Shown here: in pieces, positions 13,868 through 21,626 of the stretch
How the letters are laid out: every line of letters begins with the position of its first letter
How positions within the stretch are numbered: position 1 is the first letter of the stretch
From: Actinomadura harenae
GTDB lineage: Bacteria > Actinomycetota > Actinomycetes > Streptosporangiales > Streptosporangiaceae
Length of the DNA: 64,000 nt
NCBI RefSeq assembly: GCF_003696215.1
Contig: NZ_RFFG01000004.1
Coordinates: 1-64,000 of the forward strand
Reading direction: 5' to 3'
The notes under the pieces: generated by a model
The model's input: only the letters and a program-made list of their open reading frames with translations
Databases searched by the model: none
What the model was told of the DNA's origin: nothing
Translations under genes and position numbers: made by a program

Positions 13868-15295
13868 ATGCCCGACCCCCTGTCCCGCCCCGACCTCCTG
13901 CCGTCCGCCGAACCCCCTCCAGCGCACCCACCGGGCCGCCTTCGCCGCCGACTCGCCAAGATCAGCCCCCGCACCGAACCAGCGAAGAAGGAACCCGTCC
14001 GGACGGCCCGGCAGTCCATCCCACGCTGGGCGGCGGCGACCGCCGCGGCATTACTGGTCGCGTCCGGCGTCGTCCTGACAGCCTGGAACGCATGGCCTCG
14101 TCCGACCTGGACGATGGACGGCCCACACGGCAGGTTCCCCGCGGCCGTGGCGTCCGAGGCCCCAAAGCACCCAACGAACACCATCGCGTCGTTGCCCTAC
14201 TCCCCGGTGGTCTTCGAAGGCGTGGCCATCAAGGCCGAGTACGACGCTGAGGAAGTCACCACGTCCGACCTGCGCTCGGGCCACACGTACTGGACGTTCG
14301 CGGGCCACCGTCGGCACATCGTGGCCGCAGCGATCGACCGGGGCACCGGACGCCTGATGACGGTATGGGCCCGCTACGACGGCAAGCACGACATGACCGA
14401 GGCGCCAGCCCGGATCGCGATGCTGGACATCCGCACGGGCAAGGTCGCATGGGACAGGGAGATCAGCCAGAAGGCATCGGTCTCCGAAGGCTTCTGGGCC
14501 CCAGGCATCCTTACGTCGGCGCTGATCCAGATCGACGGGAAAGTGGTCGCGCTGGACCCAGGGACCGGCCGCACACGCTGGCAGATACCCGACAACTGCG
14601 AGCACGCCGGACTCGCCACCACAGCGAGCACGGTGCTCGTCACCCACGTCTGCCAGGGCGACGAGACCGTGGAGTCCTACGACGCCACAACCGGACAGCA
14701 CCTGTGGAGCAAGACCTTCGCGAAGTGGTGGCCGGGACGCGACAGGGCCCGCTCCCTGCCCGTGAGGGACGAGGGCCTCGACCACGACCGCGTCGCCGTC
14801 TGGACGCGCCAACACGAGGCGGTCTACAACGCGAGAACCGGCGCCACCCTCGCAGACCGCGCCGAAGAGAACCCCACCAGGAACATCGACCTGGCCTTCA
14901 GCGGCGGGATACAGGTCGGCACCTGCTGGACGAACCGGGCCCCCAAGGGCGTCACCGGCATCTGCGCGAACGACGTGCTTTCCGGCCGCAAGCTGTGGGC
15001 CTACTGGTATCCGGGCAAGGACGAGGAGTACATCCTCAACACCTCGATGCCAGTAGTGGTGGCAGACGGCCGCGTCTACTCCCTGAGCAGCGACCACAAC
15101 GGCCAAATCGCCGACCGCCTGACCATCAACGACACCCACACCGGCGCCCCACTGGCCCGCATCCCGCTCACCCTGCCCAGTACCGACGCCCTCTTCCAAC
15201 TGGACGGAGCAGGCCACGGCCTGGTGAGCCTCCACAACTCCAGGCCCCCCGCAGAGCCCGACGCCACCGACACCGTCTTCCTCGGCGACGAATAA
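13868..15295 (+). CDS. Membrane-anchored PQQ-like beta-propeller protein
   Basis: This 475-residue protein has a proline-rich cytoplasmic N-terminus of about 50 residues, one transmembrane helix (AAATAAALLVASGVVLTAW, near 54-72) and an extracytoplasmic beta-propeller. Propeller blades are recognisable from repeats such as MLDIRTGKVAWDREI, ALDPGTGRTRWQIP, YDATTGQHLWSKTF and NDVLSGRKLWAYWYPG. PQQ-like propellers without enzyme domains serve as binding or scaffold modules; nothing indicates real PQQ binding. GGAAG precedes the ATG. It is divergent from the DUF6461 gene and followed by the CRISPR leader region. Confidence 0.85.
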   Translation: MPDPLSRPDLLPSAEPPPAHPPGRLRRRLAKISPRTEPAKKEPVRTARQSIPRWAAATAAALLVASGVVLTAWNAWPRPTWTMDGPHGRFPAAVASEAPKHPTNTIASLPYSPVVFEGVAIKAEYDAEEVTTSDLRSGHTYWTFAGHRRHIVAAAIDRGTGRLMTVWARYDGKHDMTEAPARIAMLDIRTGKVAWDREISQKASVSEGFWAPGILTSALIQIDGKVVALDPGTGRTRWQIPDNCEHAGLATTASTVLVTHVCQGDETVESYDATTGQHLWSKTFAKWWPGRDRARSLPVRDEGLDHDRVAVWTRQHEAVYNARTGATLADRAEENPTRNIDLAFSGGIQVGTCWTNRAPKGVTGICANDVLSGRKLWAYWYPGKDEEYILNTSMPVVVADGRVYSLSSDHNGQIADRLTINDTHTGAPLARIPLTLPSTDALFQLDGAGHGLVSLHNSRPPAEPDATDTVFLGDE

Positions 15296-15528
15296 CAGCC
15301 ACGATGCCTCGGCCCCTCGCCCGCCCCACGCCTCAGGAGCGTCGGTGTATGTCGGTGATTCTTCCAGTGCTGCCGCCGGGCGTTTCCGCACCTCAGAACA
15401 CGTGCAATGCCATGCCGACCTTCCAAACGGCCCACCGAAACCACGCTCAAACGCGGGCCGAATTGCGCCTCCAGCAAGAAGTGCTCGAAAATACCCGAGC
15501 GACCGCACAACCCCCCAGGTCGCGAAGA
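15296..15528 (+). other. Probable CRISPR leader region
   Basis: This 233-bp stretch between the PQQ-like gene and the first CRISPR repeat has no convincing gene. The right-hand array end is degenerate, so this left side should be the leader, carrying the promoter and acquisition site. An A-rich patch (GCTCGAAAATACC, near 15483-15495) lies about 35 bp before the first repeat. Confidence 0.5.
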
Positions 15529-16025
15529 GTGCTCCCCGCGCCCGCGGGGATGGTCCGGATTTGAACTGCTGCAGCAGCTCGACCTCGGCGTGCTCCCCGC
15601 GCCCGCGGGGATGGTCCCAGCACCGGGCTGTACTCGAACAGATCGACCTCGTGCTCCCCGCGCCCGCGGGGATGGTCCCGGCACGGCGAGAATGCGCCGC
15701 CATGTCGCCGGGTGCTCCCCGCGCCCGCGGGGATGGTCCCCATGGCTACAAGTTTGCTTCGGCGAACCAGACGTGCATCCCGCGCCCGCGGGGATGGTCC
15801 GATACAAGCCTCACTCGGGCGAGCGGACGCCGCGTGCTCCCCGCGCCCGCGGGGATGGTCCCACCCAGGTGCTCCGTGCATCCTGCGTCACGGTGTGCTC
15901 CCCGCGCCTGCGGGGATGGTCCCTCGGTGGAGGGCTGGTCGGGTTTCGTCCCGTCGTGCTCCCCGCGCCCGCGAGGGTGGCCTCAGTACGTCGCCGACAG
16001 CGGCGGACGGGGTGACGTGCTCCCG
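15529..16025 (+). CRISPR. Type I-E-like CRISPR array, 8 repeats plus a decayed ninth
   Basis: A 28-nt repeat beginning GTGCTCCCCGCG and ending GCGGGGATGGTCC recurs every 61 bp, at 15529, 15590, 15651, 15712, 15773, 15834, 15895 and 15956, with seven 33-nt spacers. CCCCGC and GCGGGG form the hairpin typical of type I-E repeats. Repeat 5 has two changes (GTGCAT for GTGCTC), repeat 7 has one, and repeat 8 has four in its 3' part. A truncated ninth copy (GTGCTCCC) starts at 16017, exactly one further period, after an eighth spacer-length segment. This decay marks the trailer end, so transcription should be rightward. No cas genes lie within the window; the array must rely on cas genes elsewhere or be a relic. 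Confidence 0.97.
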
Positions 16026-16080
16026 GCATCGACGACCTGCTTGAGGTGGGCGGTCGAGACTGTGCCCGAGTCCTCAGCGC

Positions 16081-16689
16081 TCATGTTTGTCCGCCCGATT
16101 CTGTCGACGTTGAAGGACTCAGCCTCCGTTCCTGGCTCTTGTCGGCGGACGCCGTTCTCTGACGCGCGTCCTGCACCGCGCCCACGGCGGTGACCAGCTC
16201 CGCCATCTCGGCCGACCCTCTTGCGACGAACCTGGCCTGCAGCAGGTGCCGGACCTCACCTACGGTGCCGACCTGACGTAGGGCCGGACGCCGCGTCTCG
16301 TACTCCAGGGATGCGGCGTGCCGTTCACCCGCCTTGGTCACGACCCGGCGAGCGCCTTCCGACAGGCGCAGGCACGCCACCGGACACGTATCTGTGATCG
16401 TGTGCCCCCGCAGGTGGAGGGCCTCCACGTCCAGCGCAAGCCCGTCCACCGCCGCCACCAGGCGCTTCGCATCCCGCGACGACAGGCCCAGCGATCCGAC
16501 CAGGCTCCGGTCGACCAGGACCACCACCGCGCTGACAGTGTCCTCCAGCGGAGCCGCCTCGCGCACCATCGCTGTGATGCGCGAGGGGAGGCCCAGGCAT
16601 TCCACTGGGCACCCCAGCGTCACATGACTCCGCCCCCGACACTTGACCCGCGACCGCCAAGCCCGCAATCGCCTGATCATCGTGACCAT
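16081..16689 (-). CDS. Hypothetical protein, possibly with two RNA polymerase alpha-CTD-like domains
   Basis: This 202-residue protein starts 13 nt inside the end of the upstream HATPase gene, so it is probably the last gene of the leftward operon. Two similar segments occur. The first begins CPVECLGLPSRITAMV and continues VLVDRSLVGSLGLSSRDAKRLVAAV; the second begins CPVACLRLSEGARRVVTKAG. Both resemble the helix-hairpin pattern of the RNA polymerase alpha C-terminal domain (LGLSVRTYNCLKRAGI, then a leucine-rich helix and an xxLGxKS-like turn). This similarity is my reading by eye, not a search result. The C-terminal 30 residues are polar and low complexity. No strong ribosome site; translational coupling is likely. 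It could also be spurious, but third-position G/C is high in most of the frame. Confidence 0.55.
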   Translation of the reverse strand: MVTMIRRLRAWRSRVKCRGRSHVTLGCPVECLGLPSRITAMVREAAPLEDTVSAVVVLVDRSLVGSLGLSSRDAKRLVAAVDGLALDVEALHLRGHTITDTCPVACLRLSEGARRVVTKAGERHAASLEYETRRPALRQVGTVGEVRHLLQARFVARGSAEMAELVTAVGAVQDARQRTASADKSQERRLSPSTSTESGGQT

Positions 16690-17183
16690 CCCGAGGACTC
16701 ATGCGAGTCGGGGACGTCCGCGCTGACCGGTACTTCGAACCAGACACGCCAGCGGCACAGCTCGCCCTCCCACACCCGTACCGCCCCGGCCCGGTCGGTC
16801 ATCATGACCACCATCCCCAGCCCACGGCCGGACTCCGAGCACAGGTCCGCGTCCTCGAACGCGTCCTCCTTGCAGGGCAGCACCGGGTATCGGTCGGTGC
16901 CGCCGTCATCGGTGATGTCCACCCGCAGCGCACTCGCCGCCCCGGACTCCCAGGCGTGCACCGTGTGAACCGACACGTCCACACCGCCGCCCACCAGGCC
17001 GGACGCGGTGTACCTCACCGCGTTCGTCACCAGCTCCGATACCGCCAGATCCACCACGTCCAGATCCACCGGCAGAGCCCGCGCCACCACCCACTCCCGC
17101 ACCTGCGTACGCACGGAACGAACATCCAGTACGCCGCCGCACTGCGGAACCATCCGCCGCGAGACCACCAGCTCCCAGGTCAT
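16677..17183 (-). CDS. ATP-binding protein, anti-sigma-factor-like (HATPase, RsbW/SpoIIAB family)
   Basis: This 168-residue protein carries a GHKL ATPase fold of the serine-kinase anti-sigma type: N-box DLAVSELVTNAVRYT, a D-x-G region (ITDDGGTDRYP) and a C-terminal ATP lid (SESGRGLGMVVMMTD). Actinomycete genomes hold many such single-domain proteins, thought to bind or phosphorylate anti-anti-sigma partners. The ATG at 17183 overlaps the upstream stop by one base (TGATG), which implies translational coupling. The longer open frame upstream is the shadow of that neighbouring gene. It belongs to the four-gene operon opposite the GntR regulator. Confidence 0.88.
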   Translation of the reverse strand: MTWELVVSRRMVPQCGGVLDVRSVRTQVREWVVARALPVDLDVVDLAVSELVTNAVRYTASGLVGGGVDVSVHTVHAWESGAASALRVDITDDGGTDRYPVLPCKEDAFEDADLCSESGRGLGMVVMMTDRAGAVRVWEGELCRWRVWFEVPVSADVPDSHESSGWSR

Positions 17184-17473
17184 CACCGCAGGGCCTCCGT
17201 GATCCGGTGAGCCGCCTGCATGACGTCGTCTGCTGGAACCATGCGGTCGCCGTCCCAGCAGAACGACCATCCTCCGGACATGCTCTGGACCGCCAGGATC
17301 GCCACCCGGCGCGCGCCCAGGTCGGCCGGCAGGTACAGAACCGGCTGTCCGTCGCTGCCCGGCAGGGTCACTGTGGACCCACGTCCAAGCAGTCGGAGAG
17401 CGACCATCAGCTTTGTCATGCACCAGAGGCGTTCCAGGGGGAACGCCTCGCTCCCATCTCTCTTCTCGTGCAT
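17183..17473 (-). CDS. Small hypothetical protein
   Basis: This 96-residue protein is of unknown function. Its central part (TVTLPGSDGQPVLYLPADLGARRVAILAVQSMSGGWSFCWDGDRMVPADDV) looks like a compact beta-rich domain with conserved-looking tryptophans. The ATG at 17473 has GGGAG about 9 nt upstream; an internal ATG at 17419 lacks a site. Its stop overlaps the HATPase start, and 12 bp separate it from the preceding small gene. Small genes in this position, next to a HATPase and opposite a GntR gene, recur in actinomycetes, so a regulatory accessory role is plausible. Confidence 0.72.
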   Translation of the reverse strand: MHEKRDGSEAFPLERLWCMTKLMVALRLLGRGSTVTLPGSDGQPVLYLPADLGARRVAILAVQSMSGGWSFCWDGDRMVPADDVMQAAHRITEALR

Positions 17474-17485
17474 CGCCTGTGCTCC

Positions 17486-17791
17486 CTAGCGCTGTGGCGT
17501 GTGGGGATCCATCCCGAGCAAGTGCCGGACGCTGTTCGCCACTTCCTCCGCTGTCGTCCCGGCTACGCGCTCCCGGTGTGGCCAGCGCAGGACTTCAGGA
17601 CCGTCCGAGCCTGCGCTGCATGTGATCGTTTCGACCGTGTTGGAGCCCGGATTCAGGGCGCGGATCGCCGGAACGCGCGAGTTCTTCGCGATGCTGACCC
17701 GCACGACCCTGACCACGACGCCTCCTCCGCGTTGGAGGCAGGCGGCGACGGACTCGAGGTGTGCCCGGCTTGTCGCCTCTTGGCGTGGCAT
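17486..17791 (-). CDS. Small hypothetical protein, first gene of operon
   Basis: This 101-residue protein is of unknown function. The core VVVRVVRVSIAKNSRVPAIRALNPGSNTVETITC suggests a beta-strand-rich domain, followed by a helical tail (TAEEVANSVRHLLGM). No membrane or signal segment. It is the first gene of the leftward operon. A palindrome (17812-17824) matching the GntR operator lies 20 bp before its ATG, so its expression is probably repressed by the divergent GntR protein. Confidence 0.65.
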   Translation of the reverse strand: MPRQEATSRAHLESVAACLQRGGGVVVRVVRVSIAKNSRVPAIRALNPGSNTVETITCSAGSDGPEVLRWPHRERVAGTTAEEVANSVRHLLGMDPHTPQR

Positions 17792-17811
17792 CGGTAGACT
17801 CCCAAAGGTCT

Positions 17812-17910
17812 AACGTCTAATGTTTGTGGTGACGCTAGGTTCCACCTCGCTCGACAGAGCGTCAAGCACTTCTTCAAGATTCTTGGGGAGAGAACGAACG
17901 TCTAACGTTC
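17812..17910. promoter_or_regulatory. Pair of GntR operators in divergent promoter region
   Basis: GAACGT-CTA-ACGTTC is a perfect 15-bp palindrome at 17896-17910. A near copy, AACGT-CTA-ATGTT, lies at 17812-17824 with one mismatch. The first is about 50 bp upstream of the GntR gene, the second 20 bp upstream of the leftward operon. The GTxTAxAC-like core agrees with known GntR-family sites. Confidence 0.75.
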
Positions 17911-17957
17911 CTGTTTGCCCCTATGCTCGGAACCAGTGACAGAGGAGGGTCCCGACG

Positions 17958-18713
17958 ATGCCGAGGTTGTCTTATCTGGACATCGCCGCGATCTTGCGGG
18001 ATGAGATCGAGCGCGGCGTGTACCGGCATGGCGACACGCTCCCGCCGGAACCGGTGCTCGCTGAGCGCTTTGAGACCACCCGAGCGACGATCAACAATGC
18101 GCTTCGCGTGCTCAGGGGCGAGGGGTGCATTGCGACCCACCGAGGAAGGGGAACCACCGTGACTGCGTTGACTCGCCGCATCCGCCGAAGCGCGATGACC
18201 CGGTACCGTCCGGAGGCGTTGCAGACCTCCACAGGGCCGTTCGACTACGAGGTTCGGCAGTTGGGCATGTCGCCCCGGTCTGAGGTCACGGTCAGCCGGG
18301 TCGTGCCGCCCGCCGAGATCGCGGAGATCCTCAAGTTGGACGAGGGCGAGCAGGCCGTGCAGCGTGCCCGCCGCATGTTCGCCGATGACACCCCGGTCAT
18401 GATCGCTTCCTCGTACATCCCGCTCAGCATCGCGGCCGACACGGTCCTCGAACAGGAGCAGCAGGGGCCGGGCGGCATGATCCGGCGGTTGGCGGAGCTC
18501 GGTCACGCGCAGGTTCACATGGACGAGAGCGTCACCGTTCGTCCGCCGAACGATGATGAAGCCGACTTCCTGCGCATGTCTTCTGACCAGCGCGTTTACG
18601 TGATCCTTCACATTGGCCGTACTGCTGAGGGCACGGCCGTTGAGGCGGCTCAGCAGATCATGCCGACTCACTACTGGCAGCTTGACTACAGCTGGGATGT
18701 GGAGCCCGCCTAG
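17958..18713 (+). CDS. GntR family transcriptional regulator with UTRA ligand domain (HutC subfamily)
   Basis: This 251-residue regulator has an N-terminal winged helix (LDIAAILRDEIERGVY...LPPEPVLAERFETTRATINNALRVLRGEG) and a C-terminal UTRA domain (VSRVVPPAEIAEILKLDEGEQAVQRARRM). UTRA domains bind small effectors such as sugars or amino-acid derivatives. GAGGAGGG lies 8 nt before the ATG. It is divergent from the four-gene operon, and matching palindromes lie upstream of each unit, so it probably represses both. No catabolic gene is adjacent, which suggests a role in regulation or plasmid-like functions rather than nutrient use. Confidence 0.93.
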   Translation: MPRLSYLDIAAILRDEIERGVYRHGDTLPPEPVLAERFETTRATINNALRVLRGEGCIATHRGRGTTVTALTRRIRRSAMTRYRPEALQTSTGPFDYEVRQLGMSPRSEVTVSRVVPPAEIAEILKLDEGEQAVQRARRMFADDTPVMIASSYIPLSIAADTVLEQEQQGPGGMIRRLAELGHAQVHMDESVTVRPPNDDEADFLRMSSDQRVYVILHIGRTAEGTAVEAAQQIMPTHYWQLDYSWDVEPA

Positions 18714-18772
18714 GGCTGAGTGAGGTTCTTCCCCGCCTAGATCAAGCGCGGCATCTGCGTCGGTACGGCGGC

Positions 18773-18806
18773 CGGTCAGCGCCTTGCGCCTTCCGGTCGC
18801 TGACCG
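18773..18806 (+). terminator. Hairpin downstream of GntR gene; the 18714-19149 gap holds no gene
   Basis: CGGTCAGCG (18773-18781) pairs perfectly with CGCTGACCG (18798-18806) around a 16-nt loop, 60 bp after the GntR stop. It is a plausible terminator without a T-tract. The rest of the 436-bp gap to the serine hydrolase gene shows no convincing coding frame or repeat. Confidence 0.55.
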
Positions 18807-19149
18807 AGCCTCCGCCTGGACTTCGTTCGCTCACGCTCCGTGCTGAAGGTTCGCTCAGCGATCGGCCCAGCTCGCGAGTCACGCGTCCTGTCACTTTCGC
18901 CTAATGCGTCGTCGCGTCCGCGCCCGACCGCACCGTCTCCTCAACAGCGCCCGCCCTTGCTGCGGCAGCGGACCGGATCAGCGCCGCCCGCTCCGTCGCG
19001 CGTTTGGGCCCTTACCCCCGCGCCCGACGCGCTATCGAGTCCTCCGAACGGCTCGGTCAGCACCGCTGGTCGTCGAACGGATCGCCGTCCGGGCCAGCCG
19101 GGTGCCGTGCGAGGTCCTCATTCTCGATGCCCACAGCTCGGCTACGTCG

Positions 19150-20259
19150 TCATCCTGAGTGGCCGTGAACATCGGGGCAGAAGGCTGTGTTGAGGAAGGC
19201 CATCGCGGCGGGGGACGGGTCGGTCGTGGTGTTGCGGTTGATGGAGAGGGCGACTTGGCGGTGGGTGTCGGTTGAGGTGAAGGCGATCGTGAGGTAGCCG
19301 GGGATGCCGCCTCCGTGGCCGTGGATCTCAACGCCGCAGCTCAGTGTGGTCGATTCGATGCCGAAGCCCTTGTCGCCGGACGTCATCTGGCGGAGCAGGT
19401 CCGGACGCACCAGGCGACCGCCGAGAAGCGCGGCGAAGAAGCGGTTCAGGTCGGCCGTGGTCGAGACGATCTCCCCGGCGGAAGCCGCCATGGTGGGGTT
19501 GAGGGCGGTCATGTCATACGTGACGTCGCGGCCGTCGCGGCGGACGGTCACGTATCCGTCGGCGTGTGGGGCGGGCAGCCACGGGCTCGCGCCCGGCAGG
19601 AAGGTGCCGTGCAGTCCGAGCGGGGTGATGATGCGGCGGGTGATCTCGGAGCGGAAGGACCGGCCGGTGGCCTTCTCGATGATCAGGCCGAGCAGGATGT
19701 AGTCGTTGTTGGAGTAGTTGTAGTGCGTGCCCGGCGGGTTCGGGTCACGTGGCAGCGCGTTCGACAGCTGCGCCAGTTCCGTCAGCGTCCAGGTTCGCCA
19801 GCGGTCGCGGGGCAGGCCGTCGTCGTCGACGAGTGCATCGACGGGGTCGGGAAGGCCGCTGGTGTGGTTCAGCAGTTCCCGGACGGTGATGTCGTCGGCG
19901 CCGCCCTTGATCAGGCCGGGCAGCCAGTGCTCGACCGAGTCGTCCAGGCCGATCCGGCCCTCGGCGACGAGCTGGAGCACGACGGTCGCGGTGAACGGCT
20001 TGGTCACGCTGCCCGCGCGGAACCGGCCGTTCAGCGGGGGCGGGGCCGGGCGGTCCAGCCGGGCGCGGCCGCTGGAGCCGCGCCAGGTCGTCCCGTCCCG
20101 CCTGACCTCGGCGATCGCGCCGGCCTGGCCGGTCTTGACGACGTTGTCGAGCGCCGTCTGCAGGGGGTCGTCACGGGTCGCGGCGTTCGCGGTCGTGGTG
20201 GTGGTGATGACGGTGAGAGCAATGGTGGCGGCGGCGAGGCCGATGCCTTTGGGTCTCAT
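19150..20259 (-). CDS. Secreted serine hydrolase, class C beta-lactamase/DD-peptidase fold
   Basis: This 369-residue protein has a cleavable signal peptide (about residues 1-27, ending TANAA). It then shows the penicillin-recognising hydrolase motifs: SVTK (nucleophile Ser and Lys, about 84-87), YSN in THYNYSNNDY, and HGHGG as the third motif. The family includes D-alanyl-D-alanine carboxypeptidases, esterases and beta-lactamases; sequence does not decide among them. ELLNHTSGLPD is the typical loop of this group. It would act outside the cell. It is monocistronic, downstream of but separate from the DeoR gene. Confidence 0.9.
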   Translation of the reverse strand: MRPKGIGLAAATIALTVITTTTTANAATRDDPLQTALDNVVKTGQAGAIAEVRRDGTTWRGSSGRARLDRPAPPPLNGRFRAGSVTKPFTATVVLQLVAEGRIGLDDSVEHWLPGLIKGGADDITVRELLNHTSGLPDPVDALVDDDGLPRDRWRTWTLTELAQLSNALPRDPNPPGTHYNYSNNDYILLGLIIEKATGRSFRSEITRRIITPLGLHGTFLPGASPWLPAPHADGYVTVRRDGRDVTYDMTALNPTMAASAGEIVSTTADLNRFFAALLGGRLVRPDLLRQMTSGDKGFGIESTTLSCGVEIHGHGGGIPGYLTIAFTSTDTHRQVALSINRNTTTDPSPAAMAFLNTAFCPDVHGHSG

Positions 20260-20379
20260 GCCCGGAAGCGTCGCAGGACGCCCCGGGATCGAACATCAGG
20301 GAGATCCCTGGGTTGTCCCGGAGATGATCGGGCGGCCCCTCCCCGCGTCCTGGACCACGGATCCGGCGCGAGGAGGAAC

Positions 20380-20396
20380 GCCCGCTCGGGGCGGGC
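20380..20396 (-). terminator. Weak hairpin downstream of the DeoR gene
   Basis: GCCCGC-TCGGG-GCGGGC forms a 6-bp stem 28 bp beyond the DeoR stop. It is short but GC-rich and in the right place. Confidence 0.35.
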
Positions 20397-20423
20397 TCTG
20401 CATCGCCGCGGCGAGAGTGCGGG

Positions 20424-21272
20424 TCAGCTTCCTGCCGGTAGGGGCCAGGTGGGGGTGCCGTCGCGGCCTGCGATGTGGAGGTGGACGCCTCGGGCACGGA
20501 GGGCCTCGATCTCCGGGGTGGGGGTGCCTGCGTCCACGATGACCAGGTCGAAGTCGGTCAGTGGGGCGAGTTGGAAGAGGCCGTTCTTCACGAACTTCGT
20601 GTGGTCGGCCAGCAGGACGCGGCGGTCGGCCGATTCCATGAGGGCGCGCTTGACGGCGACCGTCTCCTGCGACTGGTGGTAGCACTGGCCGTTGGTGATG
20701 GCCGTCGTCGACATGAACAGCAGGTCGGCGCGCAGGGAGCGGATCGCCTCGGACGTGCGGAGGCCGAGGAACGCGTCGTAGGCCGGGTAGTACGCGCCGC
20801 CGAGCGCGATGAGGTCTATGCCGGACTCGCCGGTCAGCGCGTTCACCGCGGCCAGGAAGTTCGTGATCACCGTGACCGGGCCGCGCGCGGGCAGCAGCCC
20901 GGCCAGCTCCAGCGCGGTGGTGCTCTCGTCGATCATCACGGTGGCGCCCGCGCCGACCAGCTCCGCGGCGGCCTCGGCGAGGGCGCGCTTCTCGGCGGCC
21001 ATGGCCTGGCGGCGGTGCCGGACGTCCCCGTGGTAGCTGGCGGACGGCTCGGCGGTCGCCCCGCCGCGCACCTTGCGCAGCCACCCGGTGCTCTGCAGCT
21101 CGTCCAGGTCGCGGTGGATGGTCATCGTGCTGACGGTGTGCGCGGCGGCCAGGTCCTTGATGCGGACGAAGCCCTCGTCGGTCACCTGCCTGCGGATGGC
21201 CTCCCGCCGGCGGCGGGTGCTTCCGCCGTCGGCGACGGATCCGGTCGTGCTCGGCGGTGCGTCGTCGGTCAC
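20424..21272 (-). CDS. DeoR/GlpR family transcriptional regulator of sugar metabolism
   Basis: This 282-residue protein has the DeoR winged helix (EGFVRIKDLAAAHTVSTMTIHRDLDELQSTGWLRKVRGGA) and the sugar-phosphate-binding DeoRC domain (VMIDESTTALELAGLL, ALGGAYYPAYDAFLG, LLADHTKFVKNGLFQLAPL). Family members sense phosphorylated sugars. The start is GTG at 21272 with AAGGGA upstream. It is divergent from the binding-protein gene of a sugar ABC/FGGY kinase operon, which it almost certainly controls; the inducer is probably a kinase product. Confidence 0.92.
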   Translation of the reverse strand: MTDDAPPSTTGSVADGGSTRRRREAIRRQVTDEGFVRIKDLAAAHTVSTMTIHRDLDELQSTGWLRKVRGGATAEPSASYHGDVRHRRQAMAAEKRALAEAAAELVGAGATVMIDESTTALELAGLLPARGPVTVITNFLAAVNALTGESGIDLIALGGAYYPAYDAFLGLRTSEAIRSLRADLLFMSTTAITNGQCYHQSQETVAVKRALMESADRRVLLADHTKFVKNGLFQLAPLTDFDLVIVDAGTPTPEIEALRARGVHLHIAGRDGTPTWPLPAGS

Positions 21273-21626
21273 CGGGTTCCCTTCTGGGGGGCGGTCGGCG
21301 TGATGCCGGCGGGACGTCGATGTGACGTTCGTGTGGAAAGTAACGTACTACGTACCCCCGGCGCCTGCGACCGTGGAGTTGGCGAGAACGGCACTGAGTC
21401 CAGGGAATCCCTTGCTGCAAGGGGCTGGCGGCGATGTGCGACGTTACGATCTTCACGCTCGGACCGGTCTAAGTCACAGGATTCGATGTGAAGTTCACGT
21501 GGTCATGTTGACATTCGTGCGTGAACGGGTGTTGTCTTCACATCCGCAGCGGCGCTCAGTCCGGCGCCGCGCCACCCCCGGCACAGCCGCCCTGGATCCC
21601 ACGGGCGGGACTTCGAGGAGAACTCA
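21273..21626. promoter_or_regulatory. Divergent promoter/operator region of the sugar operon
   Basis: This 354-bp gap has no gene. It contains a perfect palindrome GTGAA-G-TTCAC (21488-21498), related TTCGTG/TTCACG half-sites at several points, and TTGACA (21508-21513) followed 18 bp later by TTGTCT, a possible -35/-10 pair for the rightward operon. The overlap of TTCGTG repeats with the -35 region suits repression by the DeoR protein. Confidence 0.5.

Noticed and set aside
15407..16044. Proline- and arginine-rich open frames across 15.4-16.0 kb
   Set aside because: They translate the CRISPR repeats (recurrent PRPRGW/ARGDGP motifs) and are not genes.
15296..16080. Cas genes next to the array
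   Set aside because: Neither flank encodes recognisable Cas proteins; the neighbours are a PQQ-like protein and a HATPase operon.
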